A DNA stretch of 64,000 nt, from the NCBI RefSeq assembly GCF_006442815.1, contig NZ_VFVL01000001.1:372001-436000 (forward strand), given 5' to 3'. Within the stretch, counting starts at the first letter, position 1, and every line of letters starts with the position of its first letter. The notes beneath the pieces were generated by a model. It did no database searches, was not told where the DNA came from, and saw nothing but the letters and a program-made list of their open reading frames with translations. This document shows positions 25,595-34,611 of the stretch, piece after piece. The stretch is from Mesorhizobium sp. B2-4-3 (GTDB lineage: Bacteria > Pseudomonadota > Alphaproteobacteria > Rhizobiales > Rhizobiaceae). The translations under genes were made by a program, and so were the position numbers.

Positions 25595-27664
25595 ATGGAC
25601 CAACTGGCCAGCGTTGGAGAAAGCGTGGAAACATACGTGGAATCCACCCGATCGAGCCTGAACGGCCCCGTCGGCCTGTCCGTAAGGCTGCTCGGGCAAC
25701 TGACGATTGCCCGCGACGGAGTGCCCGTTACCTTGCCCTCGTCGCGCAAGCTGCGCGCGCTGCTTGCCTATCTGGCGCTCGCGCCCCACCCTGTCAGCCG
25801 CAGCCGCCTTTGCGAACTTTTCTGGGACGTGCCCAACGATCCGCGCGGCGAGCTGCGCTGGTGCCTGAGCAAGCTGCGCGCCGCGCTTGACGACCCGGAT
25901 CGGCGCCGGGTCGAAACCCATGGCGATACGGTGTCGCTTCGCCTCGACGATGTCCATGTGGACGCGCTGGATGCCGCCGCGGCGGTGGCCGAAGGTGTCG
26001 AGACGCTCGATCTCATGCGGTTAGAGGCGCTTTCGCAACATTTCGCCGGCGACTTTCTCGACGGTCTTGAGCTCGATCGCAGCCCGCATTTCGGCAGTTG
26101 GCTGACGGCGCAGCGTCGCCGTTTCAGCGCATGCCATGTCGCCGTCCTGGAGCACGTCATCGGTCTTGTCCCGCCCGGAGCCGACGAGGCCGGCGCCTAT
26201 ATCGACAAATGGCTGGAACTCGCGCCCTTCGATGGCCGTGCGCATGTGGCGCTGTTGGAAAATCTGGCCCGGCGCGGACAGATCGGCGCCGGCGAGGAGC
26301 ATCTTGCGACGGCGGCGGAGCTGTTCCACTCGGAGGAGCTGGATTTCACGCCGCTGCGCGAGGCCTGGCAGGAGATAAGAGCCCGGAACGCCGGCGCAAC
26401 GCCATGCGCCCGATCCGGGCCGGCTTTCCCGGTCCTGGAACCGCCCGTCGCCGCGATCGAATCCGAGCCTGTTGCGACACGCCGGGCGTCGCTCGCGGTG
26501 ATGCCGTTTGCCGAGAGCGCCGGCGCTGGCGGCTTCCGCGGCGGCCTCGCCGACGGCCTCACGCATGACATCATCACGCGGCTTGCCAAGCTTCGCGATT
26601 TCTTCGTCATCGCCCGCGGCTCGGTCTTCGCGCTCGCCGAGAAGAATATCGCGCCGGAAGATGCCGGACGCAGGCTGAATGTCGACTATGTCACGACGGG
26701 CTTGGTGCTCAGTCGGCCGGGCAGGTTCATCGTCTCGGTCGAGCTTGTCGAGGTCCGCACGGCGAGGATCGTTTGGGCGGAAACCTTCGAGCACAAACCC
26801 GACGACATCTTCATCGTCATCGAGGATATCGGCAACAGCATCGTCTCCTCGATCGCCGCCGAGATCGCGACGGTGGAGCGCAACCGCGCATTGCTGAAAG
26901 CGCCAAACTCGCTCAATGCCTGGGAGGCCTATCATCGCGGTCTCTGGCACATGTATCGCTTCACCCGCCAGGAAAACGAGCTGGCGCAGCATTTCTTCGG
27001 CGAGGCGTTGAAGCTCGATCCCACTTTCGCGCGCGCCTATGCCGGCATGTCCTTCACCCATTGGCAGAATGCCTTCCAGCGCTGGGGCGAGCGCGACCGC
27101 GAGACCGCGCTTGCCTTCGAAAGCGCCGGCCGGAGCCTTTTGGTCGACGACCGCAACCCTGCCGCCCATTGGGCCATGGGGCGGGCGCTGTGGCTGCGCG
27201 GCGAGCAGGATGGCGCGCTGCTGGAGCTGGCGAGCGCCGTCGACCTCAGCCCCAATTTCGCGCTCGGCCACTATGCGCTGTCCTTCGTCCATTCACAGTC
27301 GGGCGACCCGCAATCGGCGATCGGTTCGTCCGATCATTCGCGTCATCTCAGCCCCTTCGATCCGCTGCTGTTCGGCATGATGGGCGCCCGCGCCATGGCG
27401 CATGCGCGGCTCGGCGAATACAACGAGGCCGCGGAATGGGCGCTGAAGGCGGCCGCGAGGCCAAACGCCCATGTCATCATCCTGGCGATCGCCGCCCATT
27501 GCCTGGCGCTGGCCGGCCGGCAGGACGAGGCGCGGAATTACGCCGCCGCTATCCGCAACACCTTGCCGAACTATCGCGCCGACGACTTCATCGCGACATT
27601 CCGTTTCGACCGGGATGGAGAAGCCCTGTTTCGCAACGGCGCCAAGCTCATCGGGCTGAACTGA
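25595..27664 (+). CDS. SARP/BTAD-type transcriptional regulator with TPR repeats
   Basis: A 689-aa protein. Residues about 30-110 form an OmpR-like winged helix of the SARP class (LGQLTIARDGVPVTLPSSRK, then ALLAYLALAPHPVSRSRLCE). A bacterial transcriptional activator domain of helical repeats covers about 120-260. The middle part, SLAVMPFAESAGAGGFRGGL and LTHDIITRLAKLRDFFVIAR, is the CadC/TolB-like segment common in rhizobial adenylate-cyclase-related regulators. TPR repeats fill the C-terminus (about 420-680). No cyclase catalytic domain is seen. It lies between two sulfur-metabolism genes, divergent from the cysteine-synthase-like gene, and may control them. A distant similarity in layout to HilA-type activators is noted. 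Confidence 0.8.
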   Translation: MDQLASVGESVETYVESTRSSLNGPVGLSVRLLGQLTIARDGVPVTLPSSRKLRALLAYLALAPHPVSRSRLCELFWDVPNDPRGELRWCLSKLRAALDDPDRRRVETHGDTVSLRLDDVHVDALDAAAAVAEGVETLDLMRLEALSQHFAGDFLDGLELDRSPHFGSWLTAQRRRFSACHVAVLEHVIGLVPPGADEAGAYIDKWLELAPFDGRAHVALLENLARRGQIGAGEEHLATAAELFHSEELDFTPLREAWQEIRARNAGATPCARSGPAFPVLEPPVAAIESEPVATRRASLAVMPFAESAGAGGFRGGLADGLTHDIITRLAKLRDFFVIARGSVFALAEKNIAPEDAGRRLNVDYVTTGLVLSRPGRFIVSVELVEVRTARIVWAETFEHKPDDIFIVIEDIGNSIVSSIAAEIATVERNRALLKAPNSLNAWEAYHRGLWHMYRFTRQENELAQHFFGEALKLDPTFARAYAGMSFTHWQNAFQRWGERDRETALAFESAGRSLLVDDRNPAAHWAMGRALWLRGEQDGALLELASAVDLSPNFALGHYALSFVHSQSGDPQSAIGSSDHSRHLSPFDPLLFGMMGARAMAHARLGEYNEAAEWALKAAARPNAHVIILAIAAHCLALAGRQDEARNYAAAIRNTLPNYRADDFIATFRFDRDGEALFRNGAKLIGLN

Positions 27665-27798
27665 ATCCTTGTCGGTACTGAGCCCGGAAGCGTTGCGGCC
27701 ATGCGGAGACTCGCAATGCCGGCGGGACAGCAGCGAAGGATCGCTACCGATCTCATCCTTCCAACCCTGCTCCGCACGACGCGCTTGAGCGACGCGGT

Positions 27799-28836
27799 TC
27801 AGTGCTTCAGCGGGCCGCTGGCCTTCCGCCAGGCGTCGATGCCGCCCTGGATGTGGCGGGCACTGGCAATACCGACATCCTGCGCTGCCTGCACCGCCAT
27901 CGCCGAGCGCTCGCCGAAAGCGCAATAGAACAGGATCTGCTTGGCTGTAGACTTCGCCAGCTCATGCAGCATGCCGCCGGCGGCGATGTTTTCCTGCAGC
28001 CGCGCATAGGGCAGATGGATCGCGCCGGGAATGACGCCGTGCCGCTCGCGCTCGGTTTGCTCGCGCAGGTCGACCAGCGCCACGTCGGGCCGCCCGACCA
28101 GCGCCAGCGCCTGCTCCGCGCTCACCGCCCAGCCGCGGCTGGCGATATCGTCCTGGTGCAGCCCGACCCGCATGTTGGCCGGCACGGCCACATCCATCAT
28201 TTTCGGGTTGGACAGATTGAGATTGTTCATGATGTTCACATACTCGTCGACCGACTTGACCTGCAGGCGCGGGTTGAAGGCCTTTTCCTCGCCGATCGTC
28301 GACACGGTCTCGCCCTTGTAGTCATGCGCCGGGAAGATCATCGTCTCGTCGGGCAGCTTGAGCAGGCGGCCGAAGATCGATTCATATTGCTGGCGCGGAT
28401 CGCCGTTCTGGAAGTCGGTGCGGCCGGTGCCGCGGATAAGCAGCGTGTCGCCGGTGAAGACCCGGTCCGGCAGGATGAAGCTGTAGGAATCGTCGGTGTG
28501 GCCGGGCGTGTAGATGACGTCGAGCGCCAGTCCCTCGATGCCGAGCTTGTCGCCGTCGGCAAGCCGCATCGACACCACGTCGGCCTTGGTCTGCTCGCCC
28601 ATCACGGTCACGCAATGCGTCTTGTCGCGCAGCGCGCCGAGGCCGGTGATGTGGTCGGCATGAAGATGCGTGTCGACCGCCTTGACCAGCCTCAGGTCCA
28701 GCTCATTGACCAGCTGCAGATAGCGTTCGACCTTCTCCAGCACAGGATCGATGATCAGCGCCTCGCCGCCGCGCCGGCTGGCAAGCAGATAGGAGTAGGT
28801 GCCCGAGACGGAATCGAAGAGCTGACGGAAGATCAT
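27799..28836 (-). CDS. Persulfide dioxygenase (ETHE1-like) fused to rhodanese
   Basis: A 345-aa fusion. The N-terminal metallo-beta-lactamase domain has THLHADHITG (HXHXDH, iron ligands), the downstream His in YTPGHTDDS, the bridging Asp in FTGDTLL and the last His in PAHDYKG, as in glutathione persulfide dioxygenases. The C-terminal rhodanese domain (about residues 245-345) keeps its active Cys in FYCAFGERSA. Such fusions oxidise persulfides to sulfite and transfer sulfane sulfur, detoxifying sulfide. MIFRQLFDSVSG is the normal family start; the 48 bases upstream are open, but their start codon lacks a ribosome site. It is convergent with the SARP gene. Confidence 0.9.
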   Translation of the reverse strand: MIFRQLFDSVSGTYSYLLASRRGGEALIIDPVLEKVERYLQLVNELDLRLVKAVDTHLHADHITGLGALRDKTHCVTVMGEQTKADVVSMRLADGDKLGIEGLALDVIYTPGHTDDSYSFILPDRVFTGDTLLIRGTGRTDFQNGDPRQQYESIFGRLLKLPDETMIFPAHDYKGETVSTIGEEKAFNPRLQVKSVDEYVNIMNNLNLSNPKMMDVAVPANMRVGLHQDDIASRGWAVSAEQALALVGRPDVALVDLREQTERERHGVIPGAIHLPYARLQENIAAGGMLHELAKSTAKQILFYCAFGERSAMAVQAAQDVGIASARHIQGGIDAWRKASGPLKH

Positions 28837-29015
28837 TTTGCTGCCCGCTACATTTTCGCCGCCGGGCGTCACCCGAGCGGTCACAGCAATATTCTACCGC
28901 AGGGACCTCTGGAATCAGAATGGATTTCGAAAAATATATACGCCGGTAGACGGCCTTCCCTGTGGCCACGGAATGCCAATCTTCAAATGTGGTGCCGGCT
29001 GGTCGAGCGGCTCCC

Positions 29016-31049
29016 TCAAAAAGCCTTGCTGAGACGGGCCAGGCCCCGGACGGTGAAGGCATTGTCGGTCCCGTAACCCGCCTCGAAGCCGGCATTGAGC
29101 GTCATGCCGGCGCCCACCTCCGCGGCGACGTCCGCGCCGGCAAAGCCGCGCAACACAAATTTTTTGCCGCCGGCGGCAAAAGAGATGTCCTGGCCGAGCA
29201 ATGTCGCCGAAACGTCCTCGCTGCTTTGCGCGATCGCGTCGATCCCCGCTCGAAGCGTGGTTTGCCAGGTCTGGCTTGGCATGCTGACGGGCGCCAAAGC
29301 CAGCGCGAGCTGACCACGCGCCTCGAAGACTTTGACGTTGCGCCCCGCGACCGCGAGATCGCCATCCGAACCGGTCTCGGCGTAATCGTCGAAGAACAGC
29401 CCGGCGTAACGCAGCCGCACGCTGGGTATCAGCGTACCGGACGAAACCGGCAGCCGCGTGCCGAGCATAATCGACGGGCTGAGGAAGACGCCGTTGAAAT
29501 CCGCCCGCGCCGTCTCGATGCCGTCGAGCACCAGGTTGTTCGCGACACGGCGGCGGCTGCGCTCCTGGAGCACGCCGGCGACGAATGCCGCTTCGGCAAA
29601 ATTGACGCCCCCGTCATAGCCGAGATAGCCGCCCGCGAACACGCCGCGATGGACGATCTCCTGCGCGTCGTCGTCGACCTCGGTCGATCCGGCGGCGCCT
29701 CCGATGAACAAGCCACCGAGGAACCCGTCGCCCGAGCGCCTTTCGGCGCCGGCGACCATCCCGCCAAGCGCCTCGCTGAACCCGGCCGATGCGCCGGAAC
29801 CGCCCTGGGAGCGTAGCCCGCCGAATGTCGAGATCCAGGCGTCTGGACCTTTATGCGGCGCAGGCAAATCGTCGCTTGAAGCGGACATGCGCGCCTCGGC
29901 AACACCGGCTATGCCGTCGACAAGGTCCTCGACCAACGGCCCGCTGCTGGCAAACCCGGTGATGTCCACCACCGCCACGCTGTCGCCGCTCGTCACGAAC
30001 GGCCTGCCGCCGGTCAGCATGGTTTGCGGCAGGCCGCTTCCTGAAAAGCTCATGACGGCATTCAGTCCGGGGCCGAAGGCGACGGTGTTGCCGCCGCCGG
30101 AAAAGACGATCGGCCCCTGAATGGCCGTCCCACCCAAGAGATTCAGCAGCGCGTCGGGCGCGCCGAAATAGATCGCCACGCTCTGGTCGCTGAAGACTCG
30201 GCCGGAATTGGTGACGACAGAGTTGCTGCCCTGGGCGGCGATGCCCACGGCACCTACTCCCTCGACAATGACCGAACCGGAATTGCCGATCGTGGCATTG
30301 CCGAACAGGGTGCCTATGCCTGTCGAGGCTGTCCCGAAGGCATTGACCGTGCCGCTGTTGGCGATTGCGATGCCATTGCCGCTGGCGCCGATGCCGACGG
30401 AAGCCAGCCCCGACGCAACGATCGACCCGGAATTTTGCAGTTGTAGACCGTTGCTCTGCCAGATGATCCCTGCGGCGGCGGTGCCATAGGCCTCGATCGA
30501 GCCGCTGTTGTCTATCTCCAGGTCCGGCCCATCGCCGATGATGCCTGCGGTGGCCGTGCCTGAAACGCCGATAAAGCCACGGTTGTCCACGCGCCCGCCC
30601 GGGGCGTCGCTGATGATGCCGTATGTGGCGACGCCAAGCGCTTCGATCGAGCCGGTGTTCACGATGTGCGCATTGCCGCCCTCCGACAAGATGCCGATGG
30701 AGGCATCGCCTATCGCCAGGATGGCTCCGTTGTTGAGGATGGTCGCGCTGCTGCCTTGCGAATGCACAGTGGCGGCGCCGCCGCCCAATGTTGCTATCAA
30801 CCCGTCATTGGTGAGCCGCTGGTTCGCGTTGAGCATCCGCACGGCATCGATGCCGGCGCCGAATGTCTCGATCGCCCCGTTTGCCTGCACGACGCCGGTA
30901 TCGCCGGCAGCGGTCATCGTCTGCTGGCTGGCGACGACGCCATTGCCGATGACAAAACTTTGAGGAAACGCCGCGCCGCTTGCGAGCGAGACCCCGGCGA
31001 ATATCGACAGCGCTATCGCGCCTGGAACCCCTGTGCGCGACGTCGGCAT
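29016..31049 (-). CDS. Autotransporter (type Va) with a repetitive passenger
   Basis: A 677-aa outer-membrane autotransporter. A signal peptide (residues 1-30, ending AAFPQ) is followed by nine repeats of 25 residues (56-280) of the form NSGSIxAxGxAxxGIxxxG, which would stack as a beta-helix. A linker (281-400) follows, then a 277-residue barrel starting DAWISTFGGLRS and ending LARLSKAF, with the terminal Phe needed for insertion. Expected function is adhesion or autoaggregation; no protease triad is visible in the passenger. The ATG at 31049 has GAGGGGGG upstream. It is monocistronic, downstream of the choline importer on the same strand. Confidence 0.85.
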   Translation of the reverse strand: MPTSRTGVPGAIALSIFAGVSLASGAAFPQSFVIGNGVVASQQTMTAAGDTGVVQANGAIETFGAGIDAVRMLNANQRLTNDGLIATLGGGAATVHSQGSSATILNNGAILAIGDASIGILSEGGNAHIVNTGSIEALGVATYGIISDAPGGRVDNRGFIGVSGTATAGIIGDGPDLEIDNSGSIEAYGTAAAGIIWQSNGLQLQNSGSIVASGLASVGIGASGNGIAIANSGTVNAFGTASTGIGTLFGNATIGNSGSVIVEGVGAVGIAAQGSNSVVTNSGRVFSDQSVAIYFGAPDALLNLLGGTAIQGPIVFSGGGNTVAFGPGLNAVMSFSGSGLPQTMLTGGRPFVTSGDSVAVVDITGFASSGPLVEDLVDGIAGVAEARMSASSDDLPAPHKGPDAWISTFGGLRSQGGSGASAGFSEALGGMVAGAERRSGDGFLGGLFIGGAAGSTEVDDDAQEIVHRGVFAGGYLGYDGGVNFAEAAFVAGVLQERSRRRVANNLVLDGIETARADFNGVFLSPSIMLGTRLPVSSGTLIPSVRLRYAGLFFDDYAETGSDGDLAVAGRNVKVFEARGQLALALAPVSMPSQTWQTTLRAGIDAIAQSSEDVSATLLGQDISFAAGGKKFVLRGFAGADVAAEVGAGMTLNAGFEAGYGTDNAFTVRGLARLSKAF
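30210..30884 (-). repeat. Nine 75-bp coding repeats in the autotransporter passenger
   Basis: Each unit encodes 25 residues starting N-(S/D/N/T/R)-G. The best-conserved units are NSGSIEAYGTAAAGIIW, NSGSIVASGLASVGIGA and NSGTVNAFGTASTGIGT. A tenth, decayed unit (NSGRVFSD) follows. DNA identity between units is moderate, so the repeats are old but may still recombine. Confidence 0.8.
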
Positions 31050-31163
31050 CACCCCCCTCGGCGCATGGGCATACAACAGAATGGATTCTGCGCCCGAAGG
31101 AAGCGAAAAACAAGTCGTGGGCAGCGCGCCCGGACCGGAGACCCCGGGCGCTTTCGAAGAAGC

Positions 31164-32345
31164 CTATCGCCGCAGCACCGCGCTCAGCACGTCGCGGATG
31201 CCTATAGCGCCGACGAAGCGCGAGCCTTCGTCGAACAGCGCCACCGGCGCCGTCTGCGAGCGGTGCATGGCGAGCATCACCGTCTTCAGCGGCGTGCCGG
31301 GATTGGCCCAGAACACCTGGGCCCCCTCCTCCGGCTGACCCTCGACATCGGCGCAGGACACCCACACCGCCGGTTTGCCGTCGCGTTCGGCCGCGGCCAC
31401 CAGGCCGTGGTCGTCGATCTTGAAGCGCGTCGTCTTGCGCCGGTCGAGCCACACCCAGCCGTTCTCGCCCTGTTCGAGATCACGGCGATCGCGCATCACG
31501 TTCCACGCCGTCAGCACCGACAACGGGTTCACATTGGCGATGAAGTCGCGGACATAGTCGTTGGCGGGCCTAAGCACGATGTCTTCCGGCGCGCCGGTCT
31601 GGACGATGCGGCCGCCCTCCATGATCGTGATGTGGCTGCCGATCTTCAGTGCCTCCTCGAGGTCGTGGCTGACGAAGATGATGGTCTTCTTCAGCTCGGC
31701 CTGCAGTTGCAGCAACTCATCCTGCAGCTTGGTGCGGATCAGCGGGTCCAGCGCCGAGAACGGCTCGTCCATCAACAGGATCGGCGCCTCCGTGGCGAAA
31801 GCCCGGGCGAGACCGACGCGCTGCTGCATCCCGCCCGAAAGCTCATGGGCGTATTTCTTCGACCATTGGTCGAGATGGACCAGCTGCAGCTGCTTCTGCA
31901 CGCGCGCCTTGCGTTCCGCCTCCGGCACGCCGGCAAGCTCGAGGCCGAAGCCGACATTTTCCTCGACCGTGCGCCATGGCAGCAGGCCGAACTGCTGGAA
32001 CACCATGGCCACCTGCTTCTGGCGCAACCGCCGCAAGGTCGCCTCGTCGCAGGTGACCACATCGACCGTGCGGTCGCCGTCCTTGACCAGCACCTGGCCT
32101 CGCGACACCACATTGAGCCGGTTGACGGCCCGCAGCAGCGTCGACTTGCCGGAGCCGGACAGGCCCATCAGCACCGATATCTCGCCTTCATGCACGGTAA
32201 GGCTGGCGCCGGCACAACCCAGCACGTTACCGGTCTTTTCCAGGATCTCGGCGCGCGTAGCGCCCTTGTCGATCATCGCCAGCGAACCTGCCTGATCGGC
32301 GCCGAAGACGATGTCCACATTCTTGAAATCAACCGCGACGGTCAT
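31164..32345 (-). CDS. choV: Choline/glycine betaine ABC transporter ATP-binding protein
   Basis: A 393-aa ProV/OpuAA-type ATPase that energises choline or betaine import. Walker A is GLSGSGKST, signature LSGGMQQR and Walker B ILLMDEPFSALD. It has the family-specific insertion before Walker A (residues about 20-50) and a C-terminal region (about 290-393) that looks like the CBS-type domain of ProV, ending FVGAIGIRDVLSAVLRR. It overlaps choW by 4 bp and is the last gene of the choXWV operon. Osmoprotectant uptake through Cho in S. meliloti is the closest known system. Confidence 0.9.
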   Translation of the reverse strand: MTVAVDFKNVDIVFGADQAGSLAMIDKGATRAEILEKTGNVLGCAGASLTVHEGEISVLMGLSGSGKSTLLRAVNRLNVVSRGQVLVKDGDRTVDVVTCDEATLRRLRQKQVAMVFQQFGLLPWRTVEENVGFGLELAGVPEAERKARVQKQLQLVHLDQWSKKYAHELSGGMQQRVGLARAFATEAPILLMDEPFSALDPLIRTKLQDELLQLQAELKKTIIFVSHDLEEALKIGSHITIMEGGRIVQTGAPEDIVLRPANDYVRDFIANVNPLSVLTAWNVMRDRRDLEQGENGWVWLDRRKTTRFKIDDHGLVAAAERDGKPAVWVSCADVEGQPEEGAQVFWANPGTPLKTVMLAMHRSQTAPVALFDEGSRFVGAIGIRDVLSAVLRR

Positions 32346-33196
32346 TTCTTGCCTCCAACGCCGATGCGGGTCATGCGGTCGAGCACGATGGCGAGCACGA
32401 CGATGGCGAGGCCCGCCTCGAGCCCGAGATCGATGCGGCGCGAGCCGAGCGCGCGGTTGATTTCAGTGCCGAGGCCGCCGGCGCCGATCAGGGCGGCGAA
32501 CACCACCATCGACAGCGACAGCATGATCGATTGCGTCAGGCCCGCCATGATCGTCGGCAGCGCCGACGGCAGCTCCACCTTCCACAGAAGCTGTCGCTTG
32601 GTGGCGCCGAACGCCTCGCCCGCCTCGACGATCGCCTTGGGCACTGAAACCACGCCGAGATGCGTGAGGCGCACGGCTGTCGGGATGACGAAGATGATGG
32701 TGACGATGAGGCCGGGCGCGTTGCCGAGGCCGAACAGCGTGAGCACCGGGATCAGGTAGACGAAGGTCGGCAGCGTCTGCATCAGGTCGAGCACCGGCAG
32801 CATGACGCGGTAGACCTTCGGCTTGTGCGCGGCCCAGATACCAAGCGGCACGCCGATCGCCATGGCCATCGCCGCGGCCGCAACCACCAGCACCAGTGTC
32901 TGCACCGTCTGCTTCCACAGATTCTGGTTGATGATGAAGATCAGGCCGAGGAATACGCCGATGGCGAGCGGCCGCGAACGCTGCAGCAGCCAGGCGATGA
33001 TCGCGATGACCAGCGCCAGAAGCACGGGCGGCACCATCAGCAGCAGATCCACCGCCCCGTCGAGGATGAAATTCAGCCCGTTTGAAAACGCCCGGAAGAC
33101 GGTGTCGAAATTGTCGGTCAGGAAGCCGAAGAAGGCCTTGCCCCACGGCCCGATGGGAATTTTGTAGTCTGTCAGGAATTTCGAAATCGGATCCAT
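32342..33196 (-). CDS. choW: Choline/glycine betaine ABC transporter permease
   Basis: A 284-aa inner-membrane permease of the ProW/OpuAB family. About six hydrophobic segments are visible, with the EAA loop EAGEAFGATKRQLLWKVELP that contacts the ATPase. The ATG at 33196 (MDPISKFLTDYKIPIGPWG) has GAGGGGAAG directly upstream; the longer frame adds a basic stretch without similarity. It is the middle gene of choXWV. It follows choX by 194 bp with a terminator-like hairpin between, which likely lowers its expression relative to the binding protein. Confidence 0.9.
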   Translation of the reverse strand: MDPISKFLTDYKIPIGPWGKAFFGFLTDNFDTVFRAFSNGLNFILDGAVDLLLMVPPVLLALVIAIIAWLLQRSRPLAIGVFLGLIFIINQNLWKQTVQTLVLVVAAAAMAMAIGVPLGIWAAHKPKVYRVMLPVLDLMQTLPTFVYLIPVLTLFGLGNAPGLIVTIIFVIPTAVRLTHLGVVSVPKAIVEAGEAFGATKRQLLWKVELPSALPTIMAGLTQSIMLSLSMVVFAALIGAGGLGTEINRALGSRRIDLGLEAGLAIVVLAIVLDRMTRIGVGGKK

Positions 33197-33329
33197 CTTC
33201 CCCTCTCGGCTTCGCCGCACTTTCCGTACGATCATCTTCGCAGCTTAACGCATGTCGCCCAAAAGTGTGCAGCGGTTCTGGGAAATGACATGCGTCAAAA
33301 CAGAGGCTTAAGGCGCGCCGCGCTTTAAG

Positions 33330-33359
33330 AAAAAGGGCAGCCTTTTCAACCGGCTGCCC
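33330..33359 (-). terminator. Intrinsic terminator between choX and choW
   Basis: On the minus strand GGGCAGCC pairs with GGCTGCCC across a 9-base loop and is followed by TTTTTC. It lies 32 bp after the choX stop and 134 bp before choW. Partial readthrough would explain a high ratio of binding protein to membrane components. Confidence 0.8.
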
Positions 33360-33390
33360 TCCTTCGGATCATTGCGGGCTCAAAGCCGGC

Positions 33391-34326
33391 TCAGCTTCCG
33401 AGCGCGGTCTTGACGGCAGCCGCCGCATCGCCGCCATCAAAGGTGGTCACGCCGGCAAGCCACGGCGTCACCGCATCCGGATGCTTCTTCAGCCAGTCGG
33501 TGGCGACCGTCTGCGGGTCGCCGCCCTTGAGGATGGCGTCCATCATCTCGCCTTCCATGTCGAGATTGAACTTCAGGTTGGCGATGAACTTGCCGGCATT
33601 CGGGCACTCGGTCATGTAGCCCTTGCGGACATTGGTCGAGACGGTGGCAGCGCCGAAGCCGCTGTCGCCCATGCCGCCGAGATAGGTGATCTTCATGGCG
33701 CCCATCACCGGATGCGGCGTCCAGCCGAGGAAGGCGATCCATTCATTGTTCTTCATCGACTGCTCGGCCTGCGTCAGCATGCCGGCTTCCGAGGATTCGA
33801 CCAGTTCGAAGCCTTCGAGGTTGTCCTTCGGGTTCTTGATCATGTCGAGGATGATGCGGTTGCCGTCATTGCCGGCCTCGATGCCGTAGATCTTGCCGTT
33901 GAACTTGTCCTTGAACTTGCCGAGATCGGTCAGCGTCTTGACGCCGGCATCCGCGACATAGGTCGGCACGACGATGCCGTAGCCGGCGCCAGCGAGGTTC
34001 TGGCTGACGGTCTCGACCGAGCCGTCGGCAGTATAATCCTTGATGTCGTTGGTCATCGACGGCATCCAATTGCCGAGGAAGACGTCGAGATCCTTGTTCT
34101 TCAACGACGCATAGGTCACCGGCACCGAAAGCTGGATCACCTGCGGTTCGTATCCGAGCGCAGTCAGCAGCACCGAAGCCAGGCCCGTGGTGGCCTGAAT
34201 GTCGGTCCAGCCGACATCCGACAGCCGCACGGCCTTGCAACTCGCCGGATCGCCGGCATAGGCGGCGGTCGTCGACAGAAGCGCCGCAAGGCCGAGGCCT
34301 GCGACGAAAGATTTAATGCGCGACAT
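33391..34326 (-). CDS. choX: Choline-binding periplasmic protein
   Basis: A 311-aa substrate-binding protein of the ProX/OpuAC superfamily. The signal peptide (MSRIKSFVAGLGLAALLSTT) is cleaved near AYA-GD, about residue 24. The mature protein starts with SCKAVRLSDVGWTDIQATTG and has aromatic residues in FLGNWMPSM and FLGWTPHPV that match the choline-binding aromatic box of S. meliloti ChoX, where Trp and Tyr hold the trimethylammonium group. The ATG at 34326 has GGGAG upstream. It is the first gene of the operon. Confidence 0.9.
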   Translation of the reverse strand: MSRIKSFVAGLGLAALLSTTAAYAGDPASCKAVRLSDVGWTDIQATTGLASVLLTALGYEPQVIQLSVPVTYASLKNKDLDVFLGNWMPSMTNDIKDYTADGSVETVSQNLAGAGYGIVVPTYVADAGVKTLTDLGKFKDKFNGKIYGIEAGNDGNRIILDMIKNPKDNLEGFELVESSEAGMLTQAEQSMKNNEWIAFLGWTPHPVMGAMKITYLGGMGDSGFGAATVSTNVRKGYMTECPNAGKFIANLKFNLDMEGEMMDAILKGGDPQTVATDWLKKHPDAVTPWLAGVTTFDGGDAAAAVKTALGS

Positions 34327-34549
34327 GAACTTATCTCCCATTGGATTTTCGAGGCAAAGCGAAGTCACGGTTCTTGCGCCCGCCTTGTTTCGTCAGCCAA
34401 ACACCATTTTGATGTTGTTTCAAGCGGTTCAACGTCGCGACGAACGGCGCGCGCTGGCCATTAAGCGACATGACAGCTTTTTGAACGACATCGAGTTTCT
34501 GGTGGACGGAGCCGGCGCCCTCTCCCCGAGCCGCGGCAAGTCGGCTTAG

Positions 34550-34599
34550 GGTGTGTCGAGATTCAGGTCGGGCCGACCTCTCCTGAATCCCGACACACC
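34550..34599. repeat. 50-bp palindromic element upstream of tdk
   Basis: GGTGTGTC-GA-GATTCAGG pairs with CCTGAATC-CC-GACACACC across a 14-base loop, giving 16 bp of stem around one 2-base mismatch. It ends 12 bp before the tdk start, so it would fold in the mRNA leader and may occlude the ribosome site. The rest of the region 34327-34611 holds the divergent choX and tdk promoters but no recognisable operator. Confidence 0.65.
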
Positions 34600-34611
34600 T
34601 AAAAGAGCGAC

